From Antedon mediterranea (Eukaryota > Echinodermata > Crinoidea > Comatulida > Antedonidae): 64,000 nt of DNA. Location: the NCBI RefSeq assembly GCF_964355755.1, contig NC_092679.1:7624001-7688000 (forward strand). Reading direction: 5' to 3'. Position numbers and translations under genes: made by a program. This document shows positions 11,339-25,424 of this stretch, in pieces (the stretch's first letter is position 1; each line of letters opens with the position of its first letter). The notes below the pieces were generated by a model that ran no database searches, was not told where the DNA came from, and saw only the letters and a program-made list of their open reading frames with translations.

Positions 11339-12173
11339 GTTCAAGTTTTAACGGCAGCCTTATACACTGTACATTACGTATAAATATTATACAGTGCCCA
11401 GAGTCTGACGTCACAACTATTTTTATTTTGGAATCCATAGATTTCTAATATAACGATTCAATAAAGGCATTTCAAGTTTGATTATGGGTTTATTTAAAAC
11501 AAGCTATGGCTCCTGCAGAAAACAATCCTTAATCTTTAACAGACAGTTTCTTACAATATGGTAAGCATTATTCTCAGTGGATATGTTTTCAATGACAAAA
11601 CATGGCACAAATAAATAGATCTGTAGACAAAACAGGTGTGGGATCTGCACATACAAATTGCACGTACAAGTTACTTACAGTTACACATACAAGACTGGTT
11701 TGCAAGGTGTACTATGTTCAGTACAGCATGTGTAATGTCATAACTTCCAGAGCGGCGGCAGGTACAGTAGGCCTGCCGATTCAGCTTGACTCACCTCTGA
11801 GGGTGGTACAACAGGCTTAGCTCATTCGGTAGGCCTAGGAAGTGACTTAAACTTATAAGGTGTCTAACGGACACTAATGTCGCACAGGGATATCTCACTA
11901 CACATGCGGCAATTAATACACTCTAAGTGCCAGTCCCACTTCACCGTAGCAGGGAGACCCCAATGTATCGGTATCTTTCTATTTTAGGATCACCCTAAGA
12001 TATCAAATTGTAACGAATCCTTTCTCAACTAAGTCTGTCTATTCTTTCACGTAACTGTGATACTAGAATACAACACTTAGCTTCGTTCTTGTTTTTCTTT
12101 ATCTTTAGTAATTCCTCAGTAATTCCAGGAATGTCAGTTTCGTTTCTGTATTATACGTACACACACAACGGCG
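11339..12173. other. Unannotated stretch
   Basis: No supportable gene. A + frame at 11602-11820 lacks any motif or splice context I can defend. Confidence 0.4.
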
Positions 12174-14684
12174 TTACAAAAAGAAATGATGACGATGTTA
12201 AGTGGATGTGTCTCACTTGAGGGCGCTCTGGTAATGGACTATACTATTATCTGACAGGGTGTGATATTTTAATGTATACTAATGTTCTTTCGTAATGTAT
12301 TCCGCTCTTCGGAGAAAGAGGTTTATCCAGCTAAGCGGCAATCATAGACTGCTAAGCGGCAATCATAGACTGCAAACGCCACTGTTTGTTTGTGTAATTG
12401 TAAGCACTAAATCAGTATGCAGTATGGATGTAAAAGAGAATACATCCCTGTGTATATAAGGACAAAGGAGCCATTATGTACAGCTTGTATTTTAGGAATG
12501 TTTATTTGTATTAAAAAGAATACATTAAGTATGGAATATATTCCCATGTAAACATTAATAACATTGTGTATGTTCAGTATGTACACATGAACTACTTACG
12601 TACTGTACAGCGTATATACAGAGATTATATACTTTAGTAAGAAAAAATGTACAACACAAAATATCAGACTTAGTTATTAACTAAACTTTATTATTTAGTT
12701 CTTAAAATAACTTTGACAAAAATGTCACTGTCAGCACAATGCTATCAATTATTGGAAACAGTTTCTGCACTTCTACTACAATCAGTAGATAAATCATTGT
12801 TAATTAATTAAACTTTAATATTATCTAAAGTTGCTAAATGAATGATAATTATTTCATAATTTGTACAAATTGTAAGAATAATAAATTGTGTTTTAAGTGA
12901 GTAAAATGCAGCAGACACAGTGTCGCTGTATTCTACTTTTCTCCTCGCTAAATCTGTTATGATTTATAGCATTTGGATGTTTTTTATCAATTTGAAATTT
13001 ACTGATAAACAAGCCATAACAGTTATTATTTTTTTAGTTTTAAAGAAAGTAAATTGTAGAGAATTATTAATATTATTTTTGGAATAGAATAGTTTCATTA
13101 AATTTGTTGGGTATTGTTGCTATAATTACTATTTATTGGTCTGACAGTGATTCCTTTGTTCTCGGTTGACAAACTAATGCATAATCAATGATTAACCGAT
13201 TGGTTATACGTCGTAGCGCCTGGAAGGTTGACGCCAGGCGTAAATTGTTAGGTGTGGCACTTTAGTGATCCAACCCTATCCCCCAAAACTAATTAAGAGA
13301 AAACCGTATTATTTAATATTAGAGATATAGGGGTTTCCCCTTGTGCAATCAGTGCCCATCATTCACAGTTGCGGATAGTTTCAAGATACAACTGTGTACC
13401 AATTAGGGAATACTGTGTCAATGTACTTTTTTAAGAAGCATTATTGAGTTAAGAGTTGTATTTCCCTTGTAAAAAGAGTTGTATTTGTAAAAAGTACAGA
13501 ATCATGTAGCAATTGAATTGATAGGTAATTGTGTTGGATGTGGATATTTCATCAGCTGCTGCTTTCATGTTGTCTCGATAGAATTAGGTTGATCCAAGGC
13601 TTGAAAAGAATTACTTCATGAAAGGTAATTTCAATTTTCCAGGTTATGTTTTGGAATCCAGGTAAGCTGAAATAAATATTACAATGTCATTTATGTAACA
13701 GTAAATTAGAAATTTACTGATTCCAATAAATGTTTAAAGACAGTTAATATTAAGTAATGTTTCACACTTAAGTTTGGTTTAAGTAAAGACATTTATTTGT
13801 CATGTTTTCACACTAAAGTTGGGTTTAGTGATTAATTCAATATGTGCTGTAAGTAATGTTTCACACTGAAGTTGAAGATTTATTGATTCCAATAAATGTT
13901 AAAACAGTTATTTACCTGATGTTTCATACTGTTTAGCGATTCCAATACAGTATATGTTATTTCTCATTTAAGTATCTATTTTATTAAAATGTTGATGGCA
14001 AGTCTAAGCCATTCATCCGTAGTTCTACATATTTCAAAATATAAACAAACGTTTTAATATTTTATCTTGGCTAGTTTGAATTCTTTAATAGCTCAATGAA
14101 AACAGTTTTCATTGAGAAACAAAGCGTTGTTGTGTTACGGACAATGCTTTCAAGATGACATCTTGCTACGATTTCAATTTCTTGGCTTGGAGAAACAAAG
14201 CATTGATACCTTGTATATTCAATTAAATGTTGTTACATGCAATATCATTTGCATGGTTGGAAAAATGACAAGGGAGATTATGAAATAGAATTAATATGAC
14301 TTATCAATAATTTAGCTGCAATGATATCTGATAATGAACTGTCATTTTCAGAGCTAAATAAACAATATAAATTGTGACATCTATTGTAATAACGTGGATT
14401 GTGACTCTGTATGCAGTTATAACTTTCAGTATTAGTTTAATGTCAAGATAATTGTAATTGGCAATATTAGAAAATTACGGAAAAATTTCATTCTATCGTG
14501 CCTAGCTTACCTGGATAAACCAACACTAGCCTCTCTCTCCGATGAGAGGTAAACATTACGAAAAGAAGAACATTAGTAACATTAATTTTTCCCCACCCCC
14601 GTCAGATAATGGGTCAGCCCGCCACCAGGACGCCCTCAAGTGAGACACACCTACTTAACATCGTCATTTCTTTTCGTATTGTAG
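12174..14684. mobile_element. Long-TIR element, about 2.5 kb
   Basis: Bases 12174-12345 and 14505-14684 are inverted repeats of roughly 170-180 bp. They share GTGTCTCACTTGAGGGCG near the ends and TGGATAAACC with TCTCTCTCCGA(T/A)GAGAG further in. Bases 12340-12375 also hold a 22-bp direct duplication (CTAAGCGGCAATCATAGACT). The interior is AT-rich with no transposase frame. Related fragments of one end lie at 16640-16700 and 23866-23930. Exact termini and target duplication were not resolved. Confidence 0.65.
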
Positions 14685-15679
14685 ATCTTAATTCAGTACA
14701 AATTAAAAGGGCAAAAATTAAGTATAAAAGTATATAGCCAGAGAGAAATGCCAAGTGTTCATAAAAAGTATTTGTCGGATCATGGAGGAATTATTTAAAA
14801 TATTAATTATCTAAATCCTCCATGGTAAAATAATTTCTGAAAGTTTTTCAATTATTTAAATTGCATTATAACCCCTATTAAACAGACCCAAAACATTAGT
14901 GTTAAGACATATATTTTCGTTCGTTCCTGTCATTGAATTGTGTCCCCTTAATAGAGGTCTCCTGAATAGAGGTGTCCCAAAGGAGGGTGTCTAATTTAAC
15001 ATATTAACAGTAACTACAAATTATTTGAATGCATTCCATACTGCAAACAGTAATAGCGCCCTCATGAGTGTCTTAACACCACAAATGGCAAGATCTATTT
15101 ACAGATAGGAAACTGAATTCTTTTGAATTAAGTCACTAAAATGACAGTCAACTGATTTTAATTGCAAGTTTCCAAAGGTAAAGTTTATTTTCATTTTTTG
15201 ATTCATACTGAAAAACATAATTATTGTTTTGTACGTGCGTCAGAACGAAGCATAAAGCGAAATATTCAGTGAACTTTTGTATGTGGCAATGTGCCAAGGT
15301 ATATGCGTTGTTGTGGTAGCGAAAAGCCACAGTCTTTGGAAGAACTTTTTGTACAGGTAAACTTTTTGTTGATATGAGTGGTGACAATTAAAGTAATTGT
15401 CCTTTATAATAAGTTAATTTATCTTTTGATTCATTTGGCAGTTTGCCATGGTATTGTCTGGTAGCCATTGTTTGTTTTTAAGTGTGTGGGCTTATTATTA
15501 ATAGAGAACTTTCTTTTTGTTTTGTTATTGTATCATGACAACCACACCTATTTACAAAGTTACAATCTTGTATTTTACATAGTTCTGTAAATTTACTTTT
15601 CAAATGATTAGTCAATAGTTTCAGAAGTTATTAGTCATTTTCAAAATAGTTTGTTCCAAAGACCATCTGTACAACACTA
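14685..15679. other. Unannotated stretch
   Basis: AT-rich sequence without a supportable gene. The minus-strand frame at 15148-15387 has no domain or splice support. Confidence 0.4.
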
Positions 15680-15799
15680 CTGCTCATATAGTCGCACTGC
15701 TCCTATACTCGCATTGCATGTAATGTCGCCCTGCTCTTATAGTAAAACTGCTTGCATAGTTGCACTGCTCAGATAGTGACACTGCTGGAATAGTTACAC
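15680..15799. repeat. Degenerate 17-bp tandem repeat
   Basis: About six diverged copies of a unit like CTGCTCATATAGTCGCA, one copy carrying an inserted stretch near 15715-15730. Confidence 0.6.
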
Positions 15800-17104
15800 C
15801 ACAGAGACTCCCTGGTTACACTAACTCCACTATTTACACTGTTTGATAGATAGAAACAGCGAGGAGTTTGAAACCAAATCAATCGAATAGTCTTTGTCTT
15901 TTTTTTACAAATTTTTCATGATGTCAATCAACCATTGTGTCCAGATATCATTATCAATAACCACTATGTCAAAGGGTCATGGTTATATATTCACAATTGT
16001 TACTATAGCAACTATATTATGAGACCAATTTGGCAGTATGCCATATTTTTAATCTAACATCATCTGCAGTCCTTTGTCTTTGTTGTATACCGTAATTGTT
16101 TTAGTTCTGATGTTTGTGAACCAACTATTGTTTGTTACCTGTCGATGGTATTCCAGCGGTTTTGTTTATGTTCCAGTATTTTGTGTATCCTTAATTTGTG
16201 TTAATAGTATAGTATCACACCAATTGAAAATCATACTTGCAATATGTTACAACTAATCTATACAGTTGTTTGAAATGATAAATAAAAACGCAATCATTAC
16301 AATATTATGATGAGTTCAAGTATTGGCATGTTGCCATAAGGGAGTTGATCAGTATGCATCCTTTGTGTGTGATAACAACTAGTCAGGTCCCACTGATGAA
16401 CTTTATACAGAGTTTGTTATGTAACAATTAGTCATCATGTGTGTTTACACAGTATATGATGTATTCAGTCAAAATGGCTTTAAATGTAATTGAAAAATGG
16501 CATAAGAAAGCACTTTAAACCATGTAATTAAATTATTATCCACTAATAACTAAAGTTCTTATTTAAGTGCTAAAAGATTGAATTGACAACTTTTAAAATA
16601 CATTACAAAAGGAGTCCAGGAAAATAACAAAGTTTATTTTGTGTCTAGGTTACCTAGATAAACAGACAATAGCCTCTCTCCCTGTGAAAAGAGGATACAA
16701 AATACAAAGGATTGAGCACAGCTATTGGATAATTGCAAGCCACTTGAAGATGCTCATCATCTTCTCATCTCTTAATGATACAGTACCTACTATTAAAAAT
16801 GAAATATCCATATATAGTAGAATTTACTTTCCTTACTGATGATTTTAAGAAGTGGGTCTTTCGACTATTACCGAAATACAAAAGATTACTTGCACAGACA
16901 AAGGTCACCATTTTCTGTTTTAAGCACTGTAAATAATTAATATTTATATAAAAACTACTAAATATGTATATATTCTACCGTTTGATTTGCATAAAGCATT
17001 CTTTTTGCCACTAATTTAACCCGGATTCAAAAGATCCGGAGTTGTCTGAAAATAAAAAACCACATTGGAAATGAACTGTAATTAACCTTGTAAACTAGTA
17101 CAAA
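15800..17104. other. AT-rich stretch with one repeat fragment
   Basis: Bases 16640-16700 match one end of the 12174-14684 element (CCTAGATAAAC, then TAGCCTCTCTCCC). Otherwise no gene, RNA or regulatory feature can be supported. Confidence 0.45.
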
Positions 17105-17575
17105 GTGGAGCACACTGCTGAACTTTCTTGTGGAAATGGACAGTTTTCAGAACTAGACTGATAAATGTTTAGAATGTGCACACTCTATTAAAGAAATGAG
17201 GTACTGTATCAGTAGTTTTACAAACATTTGTTTGTTAATGACATTTAATCGGAATAATGAGAGGGGAAGTCACAGATACTGGTACTGTACTACTGAACTT
17301 TCTTGTGGATATGGAAAGTCTTCAGAACTAGACTGATAAATGTTTAGAATGTGCACACTCTATTAAAGAAATGATGTACTGTATCAGTACTGTAGTTTTA
17401 CAAACATATGTTTGTTAATGACATTTAGTCGGAATAATGAGAGGGGAAGTCACAGATACTGGTACTGTACTACTACTGAACTTTCTTGTGGAAATGGAAA
17501 GTTTTCAGAACTGAGAATGTTTAAAATGTGCACTACTGTACATTAAAGAAATGATGTGCAAGATGTTAAGAAAGA
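17105..17575. repeat. Tandem repeat, unit 175-183 bp, about 2.5 copies
   Basis: TGAACTTTCTTGTGG occurs at 17119, 17294 and 17477, with the following sequence (TTCAGAACT, GTGCACAC/TACT, GGAATAATGAGAGGGGAAG) repeated. The third copy is truncated. The units differ by small indels and point changes. Confidence 0.9.
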
Positions 17576-18221
17576 ATAATGTTGAATCATGTCTCAAGTA
17601 TTTAGAATACATTTTTCCTATGTTATTTTAACTTATTATCAATATCAGTATATAAAAGGGACACGGTGAGAACATAATATTGATAATATAGGAAAGGAAG
17701 AACTGAAACACCTACATGGACATGTGACCAAATTAGCGACAAGCGACCAAATGAATGACATGCAGCCAAATTAGCGCGGTCTCTCATGCAATTATAAAAA
17801 TGATGATATGGTATAAATCAAAGCTTATGCAGATGACAAGAATGTTATTTGTTACAAAATCATTTTACATACCTTGATCATGCCAAGCAAATGATATCAT
17901 TTATGATGGTGAATCATCGCAATTGTCAACTTTTAATATGTCAACTGCAATGCGAAAATATAATAAATCATTTATACTTTTTATTGAATAATGTTTCAGA
18001 GAAGGATGCAAGTTAATTTATGATCAATAAAAAATATGATTAATTAAGTGATATATAGCTGCGTTCTGTCATCAATATATTGTGAGTGAGAGTGGGATAC
18101 AATCTACCACTAATACATGCACTGTATCTGCTGGCACAGTAGTATACTGAAAGAAAATGTATAAAGTATTTTGTCTCTCTGTTGGTTAAAGTTCACAAGT
18201 ATAGATCTCTGAATTACCTGT
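17576..18221. other. Unannotated stretch
   Basis: No gene or repeat recognised. Confidence 0.4.
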
Positions 18222-18225
18222 TTAA

Positions 18226-18814
18226 AGGCCAGGTGACGTGCGGGCAAAACATTTCTATTGATCATACATTCCAATAATTATCGATCTATAGTTTCCCCTA
18301 TGTTTCATAATTTTTGGGATTTTATTTGTGTTACACGAGTTTGTTGAAAATAAGCACTTTCTTATCAGTGGGGGGATAGTTAAAATTACACAGTAAAATC
18401 TCTATTCGTTTGTACACACATTTTGTAAATAGAGAGTCATTTTAAAAAGCTATGAAAAATAAACGGTGTGGTAAAAAATGTTATCAGATGACTAAATATA
18501 GGTAATATAACTTGAATATTACATTTCTGATATTTTTATTCAACTTCAGATTTTTATTTTCATGCTATAGCAAAAATTATCCACCATATATCCACAATCT
18601 TTTTTCACCGTCTAGGGAGTCACCAGACATGTTATTACATTAGGTTAACTACCTAACTACTGAAAAAAAGTCTTCCTGGTTTTTATGGAAGAATTTTGTA
18701 TTTGACCATATTAAGTGAAATTCATGTTTTTTCGTCTCGATTTCTGTTACAAATATTTGATTTATGTACAATTAACCAAATATTAAATTTAAAATTCATG
18801 CCTGTACCTGAGCT
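18226..18814. mobile_element. TTAA-type MITE, about 589 bp
   Basis: TTAA flanks the unit at 18222-18225 and 18815-18818. The termini AGGCCAGGTGACGTGC and GCCTGTACCTGAGCT are imperfect inverted repeats. TTAA targets are used by Kolobok and piggyBac elements. No coding sequence inside. Confidence 0.5.
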
Positions 18815-18818
18815 TTAA

Positions 18819-19039
18819 TTAGCACTTGGCATGCTTTTAACATTTAAAAGAATTTCGTGCGGAAATACTGCGAGTTAATGTTAATAATGTTAACTATGTG
18901 TATCAATATGAGTTCTCTTTATTTTGGACTATTAATGAAGTAGTCCAAGAAGAGGATTGGATTTGTTGCTTCTATATTTTCATTAGTTAATGCATGCTTG
19001 AAGGAGAGGACATTAAGTCTGTGAACTAGATAAGAGCTA
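18819..19039. other. Unannotated stretch
   Basis: Short AT-rich spacer; nothing recognised. Confidence 0.4.
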
Positions 19040-19530
19040 AGTTAGCTCTGAGGAGTCTGAACTAGAGCACATGTACTCTGTAACACAAAGTGAGTCAAGT
19101 CTGGACGTGAGCAAATGTACTTTTTTATGTAAAGTATTTGTTTGAACACTGGAGTAAATGCACTCTCTTTTTTAAAGTATTTGTCTGAACTGGAGTAAAT
19201 CCACCCTATCACAAAGTGAGTTAAGTCTGAACACGGGAGTAAAGGCACTCTCTTACGTAAAGTACTGTATTTGCACTGGAGTAAATGCACTCTCTTTTTT
19301 AAAGTATTTGTCTGAACTGGAGTATAATCCACTCTCTATCACAAAGTGAGTTATTTGGAACACTGGAGCATTAAATGCACTCACGTAAAGTATTTGGACT
19401 CGAGTAAATGCACTCTCTCTAGCACAAAGTGAGTTAAGTCTGAACTGGAGTAAATGCACTTGATTTAGAACAAAGTGAGTTAAGTCTTAAAACTGGAGCA
19501 TTAAATGCACTGTGTGACAAAGTAAGATAA
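19040..19530. repeat. Irregular minisatellite
   Basis: Mixed copies of CTGGAGTAAATGCACTCTC, AAAGTATTTGTCTGAA and CACAAAGTGAGTTAAGTCTG recur in changing order with unit lengths near 45-80 bp. Minus-strand frames at 19042-19459 translate this repeat and are not genes. Confidence 0.85.
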
Positions 19531-20589
19531 GTCTGACCTAATGTAGAGTACTCTATGTACACGCTCTCTTTAGCACGATTCTCAATGTGAACATTCTTTT
19601 ACCCGAAGTTGTTGTATGTAAAGGATGATACTGTACTCTCTCATATTTTTACGATAGGTAGGTTTCTTAAGACTGCTGATGAATTTTTGGTTGCATGCAA
19701 CGCAACTTTACAGCTCACTATGTCGGTTGATTTGTCGGTTGGTAAACACTAACTTGAGCACGCGACTGCAGCCATGTATATGGCCTTGTTTTATTGCACC
19801 AATTTTAGTGATAATATCTTTATTTAAAATGATTAATTTTATTAACTTGCTCCTACTTTTTAATTGATGTCATCTTCATCAGCCTTTTAATCTTTTCATC
19901 CTTTACAAAACACATAATTATTGTCATTTTCGCAAATCAAATCATTCCATCCAACCAGCTATTATGTAATAATAGTATAGTAATAGTAATTAATATTAGT
20001 AATACTTCGGAAAACCTTAGTTTAGCACAACTTGACTTATCACATATTGATTTAGATTAATTAGGTTAGCTTTTGAAAAGAATCAATTGGCCTCCTAATT
20101 GAACTATTGTTATTTTGTTGGTAGTGTTACAAGGGTTGAGACAAAAATCACTGATGTGACATTGTTGTGACCATAGTCAATTGACTATGTTGTGACATAA
20201 TGTGACCTTAGTTATTTTGTTGTTACATAGGTTGTGACACCTATAGGTCATAAAATCATGTCAAATTATCAAGTTACGTTGGACTGTTGTGTTCCCACGA
20301 TTTAGAACCATCAAATCTCTATTTAAATGAACTTATACTACTATAGTGTTGCGTTACTCTGACCTTTATTGTGATGTGGTTCCTATTGTTCTATTGTTGT
20401 TTTTTTATTTAGTTTCTCAGCTTGGGATATACATTCCCTTTCCATAAGGAAGGAAGTGTTGGAATATCATATCATATATTTATCAGAAAGTGTTATGTAC
20501 CAATTCATTTGTTTAATTGTTGTTATTTGTGGTGTGAAATAGTCTAGTTACAATTTGTTTATGGACAACTTTTGTGAACTACCAAAAGC
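19531..20589. other. Unannotated stretch
   Basis: AT-rich, no supportable gene. The 19679-19867 frame is short and unrecognised. Confidence 0.4.
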
Positions 20590-20905
20590 ATGTGAGTGGC
20601 CAACCGGTTAAGACAGTGAAACCGTAATTATGTAGCCATAACACCGGCAAGGGTTCGAGCTGGCTCACTTGCTCCATGGTTCTGATGGTAAAACAAGTCT
20701 TCTTGATAAAGGACTATAAACCATTGGTCCAGTGTAGGCTACACATCTAGCTGATGTGCACTTAAAAGAACCTAGTATAGACGAGTAGCGTGTTACCCGA
20801 TGTACTATTACATCACAGCCACTGATCATAACTGGGCCCTCTGAGAGACAAGTTTTGACTGAAGAGGTCGCCCAGTATAAATAAATAATATCAAATAATA
20901 TAACA
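20590..20905 (+). mobile_element. tRNA-derived SINE
   Basis: A polymerase III A-box-like block lies at about 20597-20612 (TGGCCAACCGGTTAAG), and a B box GGTTCGAGCTG at 20652-20662, spaced as in tRNA genes. A roughly 200-bp non-tRNA body follows, ending in an AT-rich tail (ATAAATAAATAAT). It would be copied with the help of a LINE reverse transcriptase. The acceptor-stem pairing of a functional tRNA is not present, so this is not a tRNA gene. A minus-strand frame at 20665-20910 is a shadow. No target duplication resolved. Confidence 0.7.
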
Positions 20906-22808
20906 AACACCTGTTTTATTTATGGGAATTAAACCTTTTTTTATTTGAACAATATTTAACAAGGATGGTCCATCCAACCGAATCTGATCATTAAGGACTC
21001 ATTCCAATGCTATTGTAAAAAGATAACATGAAAATATATCGAGTAACAACAACTAAAAATAAAAATAGGATTTATAAATGATGAAGTAAATGAAATAATT
21101 AATAAATAATAGAAATCTAGAAAAAAATTTAGATATTTAAATATTTTTGTTATTAACCCAGCAATACACAATTGATGTGACGCTGTATTACAGAATTTGC
21201 TTATGATGCTAGACAAATTAAACAGTATTGAGAGACAGAATCAACTATCTGTTAGGACAATGACACAAATAAGACATTGAACTCATATTGTAAACTGCTC
21301 GGCACCGTAAATGTTTGACCAATACTAGGTTGGATGATTATTACATTTATTGCCATTATAATTCAGTGATTTAATAATGTGTAATTGCATCTTAGCGGCA
21401 TATTCAAAAAGACCATTTAATTCAAAAAGGTATACTATGTGTACTTGAGGATTGATATAAAGCACTTTATAAAAGATTAATTTTAATAATGTACTGTGCC
21501 TTTTCTTTTCATAATTAAAATTAATTTATTGTTTCCCAAAAATGATTGTAGGCCGCCAGTGGAGAGTTTTTCTTCCAAAAAAAAGGAGCGTACAAACAGG
21601 ATTAGTTGCTTTATCAATTAGCATGTGCTTATATTGGGCGTAATGTACTATAATAGCAGTAAATATACAGTGCATACTTAAACTTTTGAAATATATATCT
21701 ATAGTCTATTGTATGCAAATGTTATGCAAATTTGCCCATTCAATGTGCTTAACGTCGTCCAAGTACTAAAATGTAATTTTTCTTAACCAGTGTGATCTGT
21801 GTCAATTATTAATTAAAAAATACTACAGTATACAGACCAGTCTTTCAAATTAAAGCGATACTGAATATTTAGAATTATTGTATGACTATGAATTAAACTG
21901 ATATTTTTTAGTGACTGGGATTATTTGGCCTCATTTTATCTAAATTATTATTAATAAGAATGAGATAAGATTTACCCTGAATCAACCAAAACCGAATTTA
22001 ATTTGTTGTTGTTGCCCAACAGCATAAATCTGGTTGGTCTGATAAATAGGAAATACACTTTTCACCATGCAGTTACCAGTTTTTATAAGGCCTACAAAAT
22101 AGCCATTTAGCTTTGCACCATTTCATTGTCATCATTACATTTAAAGAATGTCAGTGTAGTATCTTAACTTTACTGCACCTCCACAGAATTGTTATTATTT
22201 TTGTTATTCCAGCTATTTAATGACACATATTACCATTGCTGGTGTACGTTGCAATCCCACACTCTGTGTAATAGAGCCTCTATGTGGACTTCTTCTACAG
22301 CTATCATAACTATATTCATTTATCTATTTCATTTTTGCTTACTTCACCTGTTATAAGATTCACAGTGTCTGCATTGAATGCTTTGATGATTGCGTCCCGG
22401 ATTGCGTCTGCTGGTGATAATACCCCACCACTTGTTGCCTCTAGGCAAACACAGACCAACTGTTAAGCATCACAACTTGATGCATTTCTCAAAAACCGTC
22501 TTCCTCTAATGAAGACAAGGATGGAAGCTACATCCACACGGAGCCTCGTTTCCATCCAGTCTGCTGCCGAGATAAAATATTTTCAAAAATTGGTGTTGTG
22601 TTTTCAGTTAGAAGTGTTCACACATTACCGTACAAAACATGCGACAGCTAGAATAAACATTGCTTTAAATTAACTGTCTGTATTAATGATAATGATCTTA
22701 TCTTAAAAATGGGTGTAGTATTTACTATTAGAACTTTTTACACTAAACTCATTGAGGATTTGGTACAAAACATGTGATTAAAATATCCAGAACAGCCAGC
22801 CAGAATTA
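20906..22808. other. Unannotated stretch
   Basis: Mostly AT-rich sequence. I see no gene or classifiable repeat that I can defend. Confidence 0.4.
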
Positions 22809-23500
22809 GGGTGTCACGAAACCTAAGACCACGAAAGCTAAGACCCCCTAAGACCTAAGATCACGAAAGCTAAGACCCAAGACCTAAGATTGCAAATTAT
22901 AAGATATACTACAGCTTAAAAACAATACTTGTTTATCCATACATAATTTTAAACATAGTAGATTTCATTTATTACCATAAATATAATTAAATACTACCGC
23001 AAAACATAGATAAACTCACATTATTTTCGCCCGTTGAGTAAATGTATATTTTTTCTTTACAACAAACAAACTTGACTGGTTGTTTGTTGGTAAATATTTA
23101 CTCCATTGTGTTGGTTCAGAGGATGTTTTTCTTTCGCACCTGCCTTTCTTGTATTTTGACTCCAAATTTGTTAACTGACTTTATTCTGAATATCACACTT
23201 TAAAATTAGGACTTATATAAGAACTTTCAGGAGGAAAAACACATAAAAACAAATAAATAAATCCTTTAAATTGATGTTTTTACAGACGTGTTTCTTAATA
23301 CTGTAACTCCTCATGCTCAATGTTTTTGTTTCTATGAAGCGCCAAAAGAGCAACAATAATAGTACAAGTATAAAAACCGAAAGAAAACGAAACAAAAAAA
23401 CTTATTATCATGATTTTAAATTACAATTTATTTGCGAGTATTTATTTCTTCGTACTAGCATGATTATACTATTATTATTACAATTTTAATTTTACATTGG
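22809..23500 (-). mobile_element. Truncated second copy of the Mutator-like long-TIR family
   Basis: It begins GGGTGTCACGAAACCTAAGA at 22809 and follows the right end of the 4511-10399 element read backwards, including the site where that copy carries its 1304-bp nested insert. It then continues into the inner arm (TTTTACAGACGTGTTTC, GCGCCAAAAGAGCAACAATA) and fades at about 23500. The partner terminus is missing. Confidence 0.75.
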
Positions 23501-24851
23501 AATAAAAAAAATAAAAAATAAATTAAATTTCTATTTTATTCAATATTAATGTTCTTCAATAGTTTCTGTTATACTATATTGCCTCTTATTCGCTATTTTA
23601 GCAACAAGAAAGTTGGGACAGTTGTACAGACTCATAAATAGACTATGAGCATAAAAGTGTCAGAAACAATGATGTGTTGTGTTATAATGCATTTTATGTA
23701 CAGTAGTTCAATAGTTATACTATAGTGTAATTTCATAAATTTTCACCAATAAAAAAAGTTTCAATAATGATACACACACAATTTTATCAATAGTAACTTT
23801 GGGACCAACATTGTTGCTCAATTAATTTTACATTTGGACTTTCCTGCCTTTTCTGTCTATTTCGTGCCTGCTTACTTGGATAAACCGACAATATAGCCTC
23901 TCTCTCCGAAGAGAGAACATAACAAACATAAAACATAAACATAAAAGCTTTCGCTTGATTACTTATAATGATAAAGAAATCAAATTTATTTGTGTCATTG
24001 GATTATTATAATTTGCTAGGTTTTTAAATTCTTGTCTAGACATGTAGTAACATAATTAGAAACAGCATATAAAGATGGTATCCTTTGTAAAAGGTTTATT
24101 GCAGTTTCTGGGTTAAAAAGTTGTTTTTAAAGAGCTGTTGATGAAGGCCTACAGCTATGTTAGTGACACAATTTTCAAATTCTACAACTAGAAGATCAAC
24201 AAAACTTAAAACATAAACTCATTAACAAATTAAATGTTCAACAGAACATCATATCATTAATGTCATAAAAATGTGTGCTGAATGTCTTTTTTAATGTATT
24301 CCAGCTAACTGAACAAATGTTTTATTTTACATAAAAAGTATACTGAGATTTTATGTAGGTCTGGTTAACTATTCATAGTGCGGCACCAGAGATAGTTCAC
24401 TGCAAAAACAATTCAGAGAAATTAAAAATAAACTATTGTATTCCATCTTTGGGTATTAAGAGACAGTAGCCTGTACGTCATATAGCTTAATGGGGCTTAA
24501 ACAACAAATAATAATGTAGTAGAACTGTGTTTAGAATCACAGATGAGCATCTTCACAATGTTGCACTTTCTCAGTTTCTATGTCTAAGCAAAATAAATAT
24601 TTAAGTACAGTATGTAATAATAACAACAAGAATTAGATATATTATGAACACTTTTCCTTTGAGACCAATATGCTATACAAACTTGATTTTACACATTAAA
24701 ATCTTTACTGCTCCACTTAAGTACTGTCCTTTCTCTCTGACATTTAACATAGATCCTTGCTTCTCCCCTTCCAGTTATGTCCGCTACACATATGTCTCTG
24801 GCAGATTCGGAACATGATGCTGACTTTTTTTTGTTTCTTTTTGATTTTTAG
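23501..24851. other. Upstream region of the BH3-only gene
   Basis: AT-rich. Bases 23866-23930 are a fragment of the 12174-14684 element end. Bases 24826-24851 are a strong pyrimidine tract ending TTTTTAG, a good splice acceptor, so the first coding exon probably has an upstream exon. I could not place that exon or a promoter. Confidence 0.5.
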
Positions 24852-24865
24852 AGTGTAATCATATT

Positions 24866-25424
24866 ATGAGCGATTTTGAAGTGGAAGTAACAACACGTGT
24901 CAAAGGCTTACAGAGTCCAGGAAGAAGTGGAGGTGGTACGCGGCGCAAAGACAACTGGGTTGTCGTGGATGTGCATACGTTGAAGATGCAGAGTGATAAT
25001 GAGAGTATTTATCTGACAGATGATGAGACAATATACGAAGAAGACGAGGATGTATTCCTTCAATCGGAAACACCCGATCAAGCTGTTAACACGCCTTTAA
25101 TATCATCACCAATCTCTATACCATCACTATCTCCAACACATTCCACACAGTCGGCACCAAGCCCATCTCATATACGCATACCACCACAATGTAGGACTTA
25201 TTCTGCGCCCGTGCAAAGGGCGTCACCAGTGCACACTATAGCAAACTGGGACATTGGATCACCCCTGTCTTCCGGGTATGGATCCGCGCCTCACGGATTA
25301 TTAACGACCTCAACTCAAACGCCACCGACAAGTCCCTCATTTTATATACGGACGCATGTAACTATACGAATGAATAATGCCAGTGGGTTTGGTTACATGG
25401 CAAGACGTAGACTTTTAGCACAAG
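24866..25424 (+). CDS. BH3-only protein, coding exon 1 (LC8-binding N-terminal part)
   Basis: Encodes residues 1-186 plus one base of codon 187 of a predicted 283-residue pro-apoptotic BH3-only protein. An acidic stretch lies at 52-69 (including EEDEDVF, like the start of vertebrate Bmf). A Ser/Pro-rich region follows. RTYSAP at 110-115 fits an RxxSxP 14-3-3 site around S113. STQTP at 149-153 is the dynein light chain LC8 motif seen in Bim and Bmf. A basic MARRR ends the exon. The donor AAG|GTCAGT leaves phase 1, matching the acceptor at 40450. The ATG follows a strong acceptor (TTTTTAG at 24845-24851) by 14 bases with no in-frame stop between, so an upstream coding extension is possible. By analogy, LC8 binding would tether the protein to dynein or myosin V. 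The orthology is inferred. Confidence 0.82.

Noticed and set aside
10873-11448. A 191-codon + frame, the longest repeat-bearing frame after the BH3 exon
   Set aside because: It is a translation of the 23-bp minisatellite; all three forward frames are open for the same reason.
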